The position numbers and the translations under genes are program-made. Positions 33,846 through 44,822 of a stretch of DNA of 64,000 bases are shown here, one piece after another. Position 1 is the stretch's first letter. The number at the start of each line of letters is the position of its first letter. The stretch comes from Leuctra nigra. Its lineage: Eukaryota > Arthropoda > Insecta > Plecoptera > Leuctridae. The stretch lies in NCBI GenBank assembly GCA_934045905.1, contig OW203771.1, forward strand, positions 22,018,069 through 22,082,068. The letters run 5' to 3'. The notes beneath the pieces are model-generated. The model did no database searches, had not been told where the DNA came from, and was given only the letters and a program-made list of their open reading frames with translations.

Positions 33846-34791
33846 ATTCAGAAGCAACTTGGAAGCCAAGTTCACAGTAATTAATTCTAATCCTGATTAT
33901 CTTCAGAAGCACATTTTTATCTCGTCGTTGATCCTGATAGTTGTAATTATGGATTAATATTGGTGTTTTAAGTAACCATTGCTACTGATGAATTATTATC
34001 TCTGTAGAGATAAATCTTGTCCCCGAAATGTTGTTATCAAAGGATTAGCCAAACAATGTGACGTTTAATAACACTGGTCTTCATTATTAGTTTATATTGA
34101 CCTTGTTTTATGCTTTTTAATATCACAATAAAAAAAAAATTATTTAAGGGAACACGAAGGATTAACATGTAATTTTGTATTGTGGACATTTTACAAGAAT
34201 CTGACGATGATACTGAGCTGAAATTTTTATCTCATGCTCTCACATATTATGTGTTCTGTAAATATAACTAAAATTAGTACCTATTCTGTGATGAAAGCCT
34301 GAAGAGATATTTGTTTTCTTATTCTGGAGTGGAAAAAATAATGTTTTACTAAATTATTATGGAAATATATATTTTTTTAAATTGTAGTACTAACAGCAGA
34401 AGGCTGATTTTACTTCATTCCATTCATCATTCTGGGAGGAATGTGTGTTCAAAAAATTAGCTATCTGGTTCGAACAGTTTTCGAATCGCTTGATTAATGT
34501 TTTTGACAAACTTCTCACATTTAAACAAAATCGATCAATCTACAATATAAAAAATTAAAAAATACTATAAATATTTTTTATTCCTTCATTGCACTATCCC
34601 CTTTGAGCTTTTATATATTTTTGTAAAATTTATTCAAATAATAAATTATTGAATTAAATCATTTCATATATTGATGTTTTGAAGTCAAAGTCACATTTTG
34701 ATAATGTTTTTTAAGCTTTCGTGACTACTATACCACATCCTGGAATCCTACGCTAGCTGGCCAAGCTTGGACCTTCCTCTTCGTCTTTCTT
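33846..34791. other. Stretch without a recognised gene
   Basis: AT-rich sequence without repeat ends or accepted frames. Confidence 0.3.
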
Positions 34792-34905
34792 CTACATCAG
34801 CTTCTTCCACTTCTCTCTGTTTTCCTTCACTTCTTCCCACATTTCAAGTATCTTTTGCACATCCTCTTCTACCACTCTCTCCACTTCTCACTCGGTCTTA
34901 CCTCT
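34792..34905 (-). pseudogene. LINE RT C-terminal remnant
   Basis: On the minus strand, EVERVVEEDVQKILEM then REKWKKLM-stop, a pattern I recognise from the C-terminal tail of non-LTR retrotransposon polyproteins. Upstream frames are broken. Confidence 0.4.
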
Positions 34906-36725
34906 CTCCTTCTATCACTACAATTACTAATTATTTTCAAAATATGTCACATAAAAACCCTCCAATCCTTCAAAAGCAAGATTATTAAAATATGACATAA
35001 ATTGGTTTAGGATTGGTCTCACTCGATTTAGCATAGTTTTGCGCGATTTTGTTGCAAAATCGGCGTCTATTTAAGGGGGTTCGAATCCTTCCGCCAATCT
35101 ACCTGACATTGTTGTCTTGGCACTTAAAGTGTTCAATATTGCGAGGGTCAATTTCTATTCAATAACCAAAAAGGTTGTATGAAAAAGGTTTTATTTTATG
35201 AGGGTCTGGGAAATTTATGACTATGGAACGTGCTGTAAACAATGAAACTCTTGAGTTAGGGGGGGGGGGGGGGGGAGTACTGAATATCTTGAGGCCTCAC
35301 TAACATAATCACAATTAATTTTATTTCAGTATTTAATTTTTTCCTATTATAATGTCATATTAATGACATTACATTATAAAATAGCAGACTGACAAATTGT
35401 AATGATTCCGGATGTGCAAAAAAAATACCGATTTTTTATATTCAGCCGTTTTCTTATGCAGGTGGCCCGAATGAAGTTTTCATTAAAGTGTACTCACTCG
35501 TACAACCTGCATTCTAATTAGGGCAAATTGGTAGAACTCATTTAAATATCATAAAATAGCCAGATAATGCCCGGTGTGACTAAGCTATTTTATATTGCCG
35601 TGAGTCTTCAGGTTCAACAACAAATAATTGTGAAATTCCAAATTTCAGTCACTTTTGGGTTTTAAAATCTCATCCCCTCATGCAACCTTAATAAGAAACG
35701 AAACAAAAGTAAACAATACTACATGTAACAAAAATTTAAATGTAAATATTTTATCACCCACTATCATTCTCAATTATTTTCTCCAACTAATCATCATTGC
35801 ACCAGTACGAGTAACAGCTATAAATAAGCAGATATCAAAACAGATATAGTTAGGTACTACTTCTTATTGATTGATTGATTGATTGGATCATATGCTTTCA
35901 GTATTAGCTTGACAATGATAGGCTTAGGGAATTGTGTTTGGTATATTATTGCATACTGATGCTCACTTACTATTTGCGTGCACAGAGTATTTCTTGCAAT
36001 AGTATTAGTCAGCTTAATTATGTCAAACACAAGTCATATGCAATTTAGGTGCTTACCAAGAAGGATTTAGAACAGAATAAGCCCACAATTCTGTCTAACC
36101 ACAATAACAGTAATTGTTAACAATTGCAGGTAATCTTGACGAAAGTGATTCCTATGAACTAAGTCACTATACTAGATAAACGTACAAATAAATAACAATG
36201 TCGAATAAACTGGGAAACACTCTTTGTCACGAATTGATAAGAGTAATGCATGCGAATTTATATGTGTGTAAAAGTTGCTGCTCTGTAACCTTGTGAAGAT
36301 AATTTAATCGAATGCGTTTAATGAGCAGTCATTATTTTTTGGAATGTCTTTGAATTAATTTTACAAATGTTTTAATGTTTTAAAATGTCAGGAAAATGTC
36401 ATTCACTCTTGAAGTTCTTTTACAGTTTGACTAAAGAATATAAAAATACTGAAATGTTGGTACTAATAACCAAGCAAAATTTGAATTTGATCCGTCATAC
36501 GGTTCCATTTTCCATTTTCAAACAATAACAAAATCTGTTCAATAACTACTATACCTACATGTGACTACTCTTACGAAATAAGTGTGTGTGCAAAATTTTA
36601 GATCGACTGGTTGAACAGTGGGGGGACCTAGGCAGGGCAGGCAAAAACAAAAAAGGCAAAAAGACACAAACACACAATGTCGTAAGAATATGATGGTACA
36701 AAATATTTAATTCGCGTGTGTGCAC
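34906..36725. other. 1.8-kb stretch without a recognised gene
   Basis: Contains a weak tRNA-like 3' half (GGGGGTTCGAATCCTTC near 35076), a G homopolymer near 35260, and a (TTGA)n run at 35865-35885 that could be the tail of a minus-strand LINE. Nothing else recognised. Confidence 0.3.
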
Positions 36726-36915
36726 AATAGACCATTTTAAATATTATCTCGGTGGCTCTGCTTTCTAAGAAACATCATATGCAGTTTGATTTCCAGGCAC
36801 CTTAGTCCCTGTTTCAACAATAGGTAAAACAGGGACTAAGGTGTCTGGAAATAATACTGCATATGATTTTTCTTAGAAAGCAGAGCCACCGAGATAATAT
36901 TTAAAATGGTCTATT
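36726..36915. mobile_element. Foldback MITE, 190 bp
   Basis: Arms AATAGACCATTTTAAATATT and AATATTTAAAATGGTCTATT pair, and the pairing continues inward through CTCGGTGGCTCTGCTTTCTAAG for about 90 bp per arm. The whole element could form one hairpin. Confidence 0.75.
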
Positions 36916-37663
36916 TCAGATCGATTGAAGAACGGTTTCCCAATTCCATTCTGATGGTATCCGGTCACGGCCCATTGCATGAAATCGAATTCAATCGGGA
37001 TTGGGAATTCAAAAGTTCTAGAAAAGGACCCCTGGGCAGTGCATATATAAGAAGAAGAAAAAGATAACAAATTTTTTTTATGTGTAGTGTGCCCATTAGC
37101 TTTTTATTTAGTAAAACGCACATAATTTTACATTCAATTAGTATCTGGACATGTGTATCCGTTAACGTTGTATTTATAATTCGTACAATTTTAATTTGGA
37201 TTTAAGACTATCTTTTTTAAAACAATGACGTGTAAGTTATGAATATGCCAAAAGTGATTCTACAAACAAAAAATCTTTGTTTTGTTGTTATGAACCAAGA
37301 AGTTTAAAATGAGAAAAATGCGTTATTCAGCAGCTGTTTTTAAGAAAGTATATTCCAATAATTATTATTAATAAAATGTATTTTTTTTAGAAAGATTTAT
37401 AGCAAACCGAGGGGCAAACATCTTCAGGATATTTTAGGGTGAGCGGGAAGGGGTGGGGGACGGATTTCCCAAGGGTTAAAGCAGAACTATGAAAAGATAA
37501 AAGTATTACCAAAATAAGCAGATATTTCCAAATCTATAACCGTTTCATCAATGTCGGACCACGTTAAAAACAGCTATGTAAAACCCATCAGATCAATATG
37601 TTATTTACGATATTTTATCTATAGGATTATTTTGGATTACATAAAGGTATTGCCGACATAGTA
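36916..37663. other. Stretch without a recognised gene
   Basis: AT-rich sequence. A GGGTGGGG run near 37440 is the only compositional feature. Confidence 0.3.
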
Positions 37664-38099
37664 TCTAGTGGAGCGGTCGCTCCACGCCAGCCAAGTCGTA
37701 CGGCGCGCGCACACTCTCATTTAAAAAGGCTGGAGCAACCCACTTTTACTGTAAGCATCAAAGTGGCATTTTCGGCCTACTGGATCTTAAAATTGGGAAA
37801 TCTCACATTGTTGCGAAATATCTTAATTTCGAGCTATGGCCCACCCTACTACATATACCAAATTTGGGCCCAATAGGTTACGCCCTTTGCGAGCTAAAGG
37901 GCAGTGAAAACAGTGTTTTAGGGCGGTTTTCATAATAATAATAATCTCAGTAATAGTAGTAGTAGTATAGTAGTAGTAGTCTCCTGGAATTCAAATCCGG
38001 TAACAAGGCCACAGCCTAAACGGCTGAACCGATTGATCTCACATTTTTACCACGTGTGCACTTTTGGCGTCTGATTTAACCTTCACGCCATGAATTTTT

Positions 38100-39000
38100 T
38101 GTGCCGCCATTTTGAAACCGGAAGTGACGTCATATCTCAACAACGGCTAAACTGATTGGAACGAAATTTGCGCCAAACGATTCAGACGGTCATCTATATG
38201 CATTATCAGTAGCAAAAGACTAAACATTATGTTAACGAAACCGGAAATGACGTCATGAAATTTGAAATACATCGATTGGCATTTCGGCAACAAAGATTGA
38301 TCCGATTATTTTGATATTTATGTAACGTATGTACTTTTGATATCTCATTTGAGTTGTTATAAAACCAACCGGAATCCGCCATTTTGAAACCGGTAGTGAC
38401 ATCATATCTTAATAACGGCTAAATAGATTTGAACGAAACCAGCGCCAAACAATTTAGACGGTCAACTTTATGTATTATCAACAATAATATTTGCAGTTTC
38501 TTATAGCAAAACCGGAAATGACGTCACACATTTGAAAAATCTCACAAATTTACATTTTGATACAATAAACACTATTTGAGACAGCTTATAATAAGATGTT
38601 ATCATGTGTAAATTAAAATTCAAGGGGTCAGAGATTTCAGCCGCCATTTTGAAACCGGAAGTAACGTCGTATCTCGAAAACTGGTAGACCGATCAGTACG
38701 AAACTAGCGCCAAATGATTCGGAAGTCCATCTTAATGTAATAGGAACAGTCAAACTAGAATGTTCTTATTTATGAGCCCGGAAATGAAGTAATTCAAATT
38801 TAAAAATTATTGTATTCCCTATTCTATACAATGAATACATATTCAGAAAGCCTAAAATGATACACATTAATTGTAGATATAAATTCTATGTGGCAGTGCA
38901 GTAAGTTTAGCAGCCATTTTGAAAACCGATGTGTATGCCATATCTCGGAACTGGGTTGACCGATTGTAATGAAACCTTTGCTATTCTTTACGAAAGACTA
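38100..39000. repeat. Four tandem units of about 270 bp with ETS/CRE-like composite sites
   Basis: Units begin with (C/A)GCCATTTTGAAACCGG at about 38104, 38379, 38642 and 38912 (spacing 275, 263, 270). The first three hold ACCGGAAGTGACGTCAT-like sites near the start and CCGGAAATGACGTCA-like sites later. CCGGAAGT is an ETS core and TGACGTCA a CRE/bZIP core; their fusion is a known composite in animal promoters. Whether factors bind here is untested. Confidence 0.6.
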
Positions 39001-39132
39001 TATATGAATATATAACAGATTTTCATTAGTAGTAACCAAATCGTAAATGGCGATTTTTTTTAAAGAATTTAGTAATTGTTCATTTCATATGTGTCACAAG
39101 TTGTAAGAATAAACTAAAAAAAGGAGTGATAT

Positions 39133-39534
39133 CCCCATAAAAAACACTTCGTGTAAAAATACCAGCCAAGTCTCTTCAACTAAAAAAAATATATGAAATC
39201 TAAAAATTCTGCACTGAAAAGTATTGATATCAAAAAATTTGCCAAGTCAAAACTTTATTTGAAAATCAAAAAATACTTGGCGCATCGATTTTTTTGAGAA
39301 TTATAGGTATACTATATGTATATGTATATTTGATGTATATTTTATATCTGGCCTATACTTCTAAGCTATTTATATACACGACGCGCCAAGTATTTTTTTG
39401 ATTTTTAAATAAAGTTTTGACTTGGCAAATTTTTTGATATCAATACTTTTCAGTGCAGAATTTTTAGATTTCATATATTTTTTTTAGTTGAAGAGACTTG
39501 GCTGGTATTTTTACACGAAGTGTTTTTTATGGGG
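39133..39534. repeat. Foldback head of element B
   Basis: Arms of about 165 bp pair nearly perfectly from CCCCATAAAAAACACTTCG to CGAAGTGTTTTTTATGGGG around a loop of about 90 bp. Better preserved than the head of element A. Confidence 0.85.
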
Positions 39535-39583
39535 ATACATAATACTAAGGTTTAAACAAGGCCGATTCTTTCGGTAGAGTTGA

Positions 39584-39975
39584 CCCAGTAAACACAGTGA
39601 TGATGGCACCATCAAGGCATGGTGATGGGCCAGTACCGGCCAGTGCGAACTGTGCTGGCCATCGGCTAGCTGCTGGCCAGCCTACACTGGGCCGGTACCG
39701 GCTACGTATAGGCGGAACGAAGGCCATTTTCGCAAGCATCATGATGGCCAACATCAATGCAGCCGGCACTGGCCCAGTGCCGGCTGGCCTGCATGCGGCC
39801 AGTGTCATGGAGCCAGCATGGCGCCAGCATAGTGCCAACACCAAGCCGACATGGGAAAATTGGCGGCCGCATGCAGGCCAGCCGGCACTGGCCCAATGCC
39901 GGCTGGCCTGCATGCAGCCAACGTGTCATGGAGCCTGCATGGCGCCAGCATGGTGCCAACACCAAGCCGACATGG
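39584..39975. repeat. GC-rich repeat block with GCCGGCACTGGCC palindromes
   Basis: A sharp GC-rich island in AT-rich DNA. CAGCCGGCACTGGCCCA(A/G)TG recurs at about 39761 and 39881, and CCAACACCAAGCCGACATGG at about 39836 and 39956, a tandem unit of about 120 bp. It begins beside CCCAGTAAACAC. Related text (ACTGGCCCGGTACCGGCC, TGTTTACTGGG) occurs at 59.6-59.73 kb in the other orientation. Overlapping frames on both strands are by-products of composition. Confidence 0.6.
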
Positions 39976-41185
39976 CAAAATTGCGAAGATCATAATTTAA
40001 TTCAAAATACTATATTTTACCACTGTTATACCCTTAGATAGGTAATTATACAAATTATTTGTAATGCAGAAATCGAGCATATCTGAATTATTTTTTTCTC
40101 GATATCGTGAGAAAATTAAATATAAATTTATTAAACATAGGTACAACTGTAAGTAAATATTATTAACTGTTTGGTCGATTTTGTTACCCGAAAGAGGTAA
40201 ATTAATTAACCTATAGCCGATTACTAATAACTTGGATTTTTTTCAAATTGTCCAATCAATTTGCTGTATCTGATTGGCTCTACCGCTTAATCCAAAGGAA
40301 ATCCATCACAATCTTTTGGTAATGTGGGCCTTAAATATTTATGTAGATAATCCGATAGCTACTGGTAATACTAATTGGATTCCGAACTTGTGCTTAAAGA
40401 TGCATTATCTATAAAGACCCATTAACTATTAACACGTCTAATTCACATGCACATTTTCATCTCGATTAATTGTCTATCTAATCTATCTATCTTTGTGCTA
40501 TCTATCTTTATGACATACATGTAAGTGATGTAATTGTGTTTTATGAACCATGTAAAGTAGCAAAAAATGCTAATAATATACACACTACTACTACTACTAC
40601 TACTACTACTACCTACTACATAAACACACTTAAAACCGAGTTATCATTTTAACCGCAATGTTAAATTCTATAGACTTGCATGCACATTGACTTCAATGCA
40701 AGTATATTTAACAATGTTAAACTTGGCCTATAGCCATAAATTTTTATAGCTGTTACATATTTAATGGTGTTCAAGTTAATCTAGAACACGTGTGAATGTG
40801 AATAACGCGAATACTTTTTAACTTTAACAACCAGATATATTATAAAAAATTTATTCTGAAAATAAAATATTCAATATATCTTTTGCATTGCGTAATTACA
40901 TGAAATACAGTACTGCATCGTGAGTGATCCATCAACAATAATAAATTAAATATATCTTGAATAATTTTATGCTTCGGTTGAGAATTTGATCTAAATTCCT
41001 TTCCAAACACGCTTTTTGTTTTAAAAATACTTGTTATGATAAGAGTTAATTATTCATTTAAGGAAAAGTTCGTGTGTTAAACTGTATCTGTGATTATAAA
41101 CACAAATACCGTGACAAGTGATTGCTAAAACCGTAGCTAAAACGCTGCGAGAAGACACTCAAATATTCCCGCTCGAAGAATCTAC
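39976..41185. other. 1.2-kb AT-rich stretch, no gene seen
   Basis: Contains a (CTA)n microsatellite at about 40586-40612, and near 40180-40335 a degraded element with TTTGGTAATGTGGGCC that may pair with GGGCCGGTATTACCAAAG at 2431-2450. Confidence 0.3.
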
Positions 41186-41193
41186 TATAAAAG
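41186..41193 (+). promoter_or_regulatory. Candidate TATA box
   Basis: TATAAAAG, with TCATAG (a possible initiator) about 25 bases downstream and an ATG at 41233. A well spaced set, but found by eye in AT-rich DNA. Confidence 0.35.
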
Positions 41194-41232
41194 TCAAAGA
41201 GACTGACGGATCATAGCCCATCTACACGTATC

Positions 41233-41370
41233 ATGGAGGTTGAAAACAGAAATAACAATTTTGACTCACTTCTGTCTTCCGCTTGTGAATCCGTTTCCGG
41301 TGAATCTTTCCCTCTTTCATTTGTTTTGTTTGGAGCTGGTTGGACGTTCGTTCCCTCCCCTCCATTTTGA
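41233..41370 (+). CDS. Possible short first-exon ORF (45 codons), unrecognised
   Basis: ATG at 41233 opens a 45-codon frame (MEVENRNNNFDSLLSSACES..., ends FVPSPPF-stop) placed correctly behind the candidate TATA/initiator. A good splice donor, AACGTAAGTG, follows at about 41456, so this could be the first exon of a gene continuing downstream, with the 45-codon frame acting as an upstream ORF. No homologue is recognised and no partner exon was found. Tentative. Confidence 0.2.
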   Translation: MEVENRNNNFDSLLSSACESVSGESFPLSFVLFGAGWTFVPSPPF

Positions 41371-41599
41371 TCAAAACCGAAGGCGAAGTTATTATCTTGT
41401 GATAAAGTTAAAGTGTGTGTACCTACTACCTACTGTGCATCATCAACAGAAAAACGTAAGTGTATTTTATATAATATTTTATATGGGTAAGGCTATCGTG
41501 AGTCGACTTTTCAGAAAGAAACAATGGGGGGTGAGAAGAAATGAGCACACGTGTTCGGACGATTTCTACCTTGTTTAGTAATCATTACTCCACGATTCT

Positions 41600-41945
41600 T
41601 TGCTTTCTAATTTTATTGTAGGTACATAGTTAAATTGATTTATTTACCTTCCTACCTAGGTTACCTACTAGTAGGTAGGTAGTACACAATTATTAGTTTT
41701 CACAAAATCACCTACCTAGCCTAGATGATTTTATACCTAGGGACCTACCACTACTAGTATGGTAGTAGGTACCTATGCAGCCTGCAGGTAGTTAGGTAGG
41801 TAAGTAGGTAGCTGTTCATGAATGATAAAACCTAGTCACTCTTTAGGTAAAATTTATTTTCAAAGTCGTTTTCACAACGCGTTTTAGTGCGTTATTGCAT
41901 ATTGTGAAGAGTGCATAGACAAATAAATGATAGGTAGCATGTAGG
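41600..41945. repeat. TAGG/ACCT-rich low-complexity region
   Basis: Dense runs and palindromes of TAGGTAGG, ACCTACCT and AGGTACCT. Similar short bursts are scattered through 43.3-43.9 kb and elsewhere in the window, including the 4-base TAGG insertion in the chitin-binding pseudogene. Confidence 0.6.
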
Positions 41946-42160
41946 TACACTCGGCCAAACAAAAATTGAACGTTCAATAAATCTGATAGGCTGATAAAAG
42001 TAAGATCGCACCATCAGAAGTCAGTCTAAGCGATCTCATTGTCTCACTGTAGTAGGTGGCCTCACATTTTAATGATAATAACAAGCTTTGATTGGTTATG
42101 GGACATGACCAGCAGTCATTCAAATTTGGTCAACGTTCAATTTTTGTTTGGCCGAGTGTA
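41946..42160. mobile_element. MITE, TACACT family, divergent subfamily (copy 7)
   Basis: Perfect terminal repeats TACACTCGGCCAAACAAAAA / TTTTTGTTTGGCCGAGTGTA extending inward to AACGTTCAA. Internal blocks (GATAATAACAAG..TTGATTGG, ACATGACCAGCAG) are shared with the main family, but the outer 30 bp differ from it. About 215 bp with TA at each edge. Confidence 0.75.
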
Positions 42161-43629
42161 CCTAGTAGGGACGTACTAGTAGCCTAGGTACCTACCAGAC
42201 AGCTTTCGGAGTGGATTTTCATGACCTACCATTGCGGTATGAATAAAAACTTGAGTGCTTCGAGTGCTTAAATTCCAAACACGGTGATGTAGCATCAGTT
42301 TGCCAGTCTCTAGCCCATTTGTGTTAAGGCCGATGCACGATTGACTTGGGCAGACGACGTGGACGCAACTAGAGTTTGATTGCTTTTGCTTTAAGCGCTC
42401 CGAGCACCAAGCGTTTAAACGCTCGGTGCGAGAGACAGACAAGCGACGGAGCGCTTTCGTGCCCGACAGGTTCTGACCACAAAGTGCTGAACAAAGTTAT
42501 GATAGTAAGCGAAGAAAATGTAGATAAAGGTTGAATACATGTCACTCCGACTTGCTTTTTCGATATTCATAACCATTTGCCAATATGGCAATTTATATTT
42601 TGAATTTCTCTCTAAAACCTCTGCAAACCACAGTTGTAGGGAAAAAAATATGTTTGTAGCACGGCTGAATTGTGAACATCACATTGAATTTGCCATCTTA
42701 GCATTGTACGTACCACACTGCGGAGCACTGGGTAATTTATTCATCTTTTTCTGATCTCGTTTAGTCCGAATTCATTTCGCTGCCTTTAACATATTTTTTA
42801 TGGTACGTAGTAGGCAGGTGTAGTAGCCTCGACTACTTGGGGTGTAGTTCATCAACAACTTTTTAATCCATTGATGATGCACCATTATTATATTTAAGGA
42901 GGTGAAGTTTGTTGGGGATTCGTACGGGATTTGAAGCGCATGAGTCATTAGTGTCCTGCTAGCTTAACGTCCCATCGAGAGACTGATATAAGGTGGAGGG
43001 AGGTCGTCACACTGACCCCCAACCACCCCAGTCTCTCTGGCCCAACGGCAGCAACTAGCAGGCCATAGTTAAACCGTCACCCATCCAACTACAGACCGTG
43101 CTCAATGTTGCTTTACCTCTATGATCTCACGAGAACCGAGATATCCAATTACGCCAGCCGTTGGGTTTCAGTGCACTGTGGTTAATTATTCAGTCCGAAC
43201 CTCGACCCTTCTGTTAAGATTGCGTTAGGTACTACCTACCTAAGCCGAAATGAGATTAAAAAAAATAATTTGTAATGGGGCTGGCGGGTTTGAACCCCAC
43301 CGTGTTCACTTTTTGAATACAGATCAAACAATTTTATATTTTGTGCACTTCTATTTGTCGTCGGTTTAGTTTGATCTAGATTTTGCATTCTAGGTAGGTA
43401 GGTATTAGTTACTACACAAAATAAATTATTTTATACCTACTTTGCTATGAAGAACAATTGTAAATGATCTTTTGTGCTAAGAAATCACCTTTGCCTCAGT
43501 AAATCTCGAGCAAACGTCGACAGTGATAAGACTCGTACAACATAAATTATAGGTACCTAATTGTTTTCTTATTGTTCGTGTTTTCTCCTTCATTTACCTA
43601 AAGGACCTCCCCATTTACATAGACAAATG
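42161..43629. other. Stretch without a recognised gene; moderately GC-rich block at 42880-43320
   Basis: Around 42310-42460 a block rich in GAGCGCTT/AAGCGCTC words may be another small inverted-repeat element. The 42880-43320 block (with a B-box-like GGGTTTGAACCCC at 43288) resembles a SINE or LINE piece but was not resolved. Confidence 0.3.
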
Positions 43630-43854
43630 TATGCTCAACAAAATGATAAAACGGTATTTGAGATTGGCTTAAAATAATGTGATGCCATCATCCGATGAAG
43701 TCTATGCTATCTTGTCAACTAGGTAGGTACCTACCTACCTTTAGTAGGTGAGCTCTGATTTAATTGATAATAAGAAGGATTGATTGTCAAGGAACATGAC
43801 CAGCAGCAGCCAATCAATTTCTTTGAAATACTGTTTTATGATTTGTTGGGTGTA
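43630..43854. mobile_element. MITE, TACACT family, copy 3
   Basis: Begins TATGCTCAACAAAATGATAA and ends TTTATGATTTGTTGGGTGTA. GCCATCATCCGATGAAGTCT is present. It carries an extra ACCTACC microsatellite insertion in the middle (about 43720-43742). Confidence 0.7.
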
Positions 43855-43989
43855 CCTACCTACCCCTCTTATATATAATTTGTAGGTACCTACAACTTAT
43901 AACATTTTATGTTTAAAATTGGGTACCTAATTAAAAACATTTTATGTTTTAAATTAGGCAATAAAAAACTTTTAAGGGTCTAAAATTAT

Positions 43990-44822
43990 TGAGTGAGCAA
44001 AGCTAGTGTCTTTCTTTCGCCCTTCAGGCATGGACCTCCGTTTGATTATGATTTTTCTGTCCATACTGCTCTAAAGATCACACCGTTTCTCCGATTGAGC
44101 TGAAATTTTGCACACGCGTACCTACTGACCATTTCTGGCGTTGCCGGCCCTGATTTTGTTTGATCAATTGATTGGTTCAAATGTTTAAAATATTATCTTC
44201 CATTGGTTGGTCGGATCAATTTAGTTTTGGCAAGTCATTGGAACCGACATTGTCTCAAATAGGTAGTTCAAAGTTTGAGGTTTCTGTAAAAATAATATCT
44301 TCTGATTGGTCAAAAATCAAAACGTTCCGACGTTTGCATGGTGATCAAGACCAACATTATCCATAATTTTACACATTTTAAGCCCAAGCAGTCAAGTTAA
44401 TACATACTTAAAAGTACGTTTACAGCTTGGCGTTGCCACGTTCGACGCTCGGCCTTCTGATTGGCTAACGCCGAGCGCTGGCGTTCAAGGTCAAAAGATA
44501 AACCATGTTCATCTTTTAGCGCTGAGCGTCGAACTCCGAGCTGTAAACGTACCTTAGAACCTTTATGAAAACTTGAAACTTTATGACTTTTAAATCGCTA
44601 TCAGATGAGTTTGTAAGAAAATCAGCAAATTCATGTTTGGGTTATCTTCTCATTTGTTTCAGAGTTTATTGATGGAAAATTGTAATGAAAATCAGTAGGT
44701 AAATGGTGTAGTAGGTAGGCTACCTAGTAATATTTTGTTAAAAGTTTGGCATGTTCAGTTGGAGATGTTGCACATGTGTATCGGTGTTCACTCATTACCG
44801 TATTACACTGACCTTTTTTATA
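43990..44822 (+). mobile_element. Diverged Helitron-like element with nested MITE
   Basis: Starts TGAGTGAGCAAAGCTAGTGTC (a decayed GCGAGCGAAGCGAGCG start), carries CCGATTGAGCTGAAATTTTG, and ends near ATTACCGTATTACACTGACC, a decayed terminal hairpin. A 147-bp inverted-repeat element is nested at 44410-44556. Confidence 0.4.
44410..44556. mobile_element. Inverted-repeat MITE (GTACGTTTACAGCT)
   Basis: Left GTACGTTTACAGCT pairs with right AGCTGTAAACGTAC. Inside, GTTCGACGCTCGGC and GCTGAGCGTCGAAC also pair. TTA on both sides could be a 3-bp duplication, as for Harbinger-type elements, but the ends are uneven. Confidence 0.65.

Larger units (their letters stand above)
37664..39534 (-). mobile_element. 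Element B: longer, inverted copy of element A
   Basis: Read on the minus strand it runs from the foldback head (39534-39133) through four tandem units to GGAGCGACCGCTCCACTAG at 37665. It is about 550 bp longer than element A, mainly because it holds four body units instead of about two. A and B lie head-outward 6.8 kb apart in opposite orientation, so the interval between them could invert by recombination. Confidence 0.7.

Noticed and set aside
35010..35096. tRNA gene suggested by GGGGGTTCGAATCCTTC and a weak ATTGG/CCAAT pair
   Set aside because: The anticodon loop lacks U33, the T stem needs two G-U pairs and the D arm is not formed. At most a tRNA-like remnant.
39597..40041. Overlapping frames of 62-132 codons on both strands
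   Set aside because: GC-rich tandem repeat DNA without domains; open on both strands because of composition.
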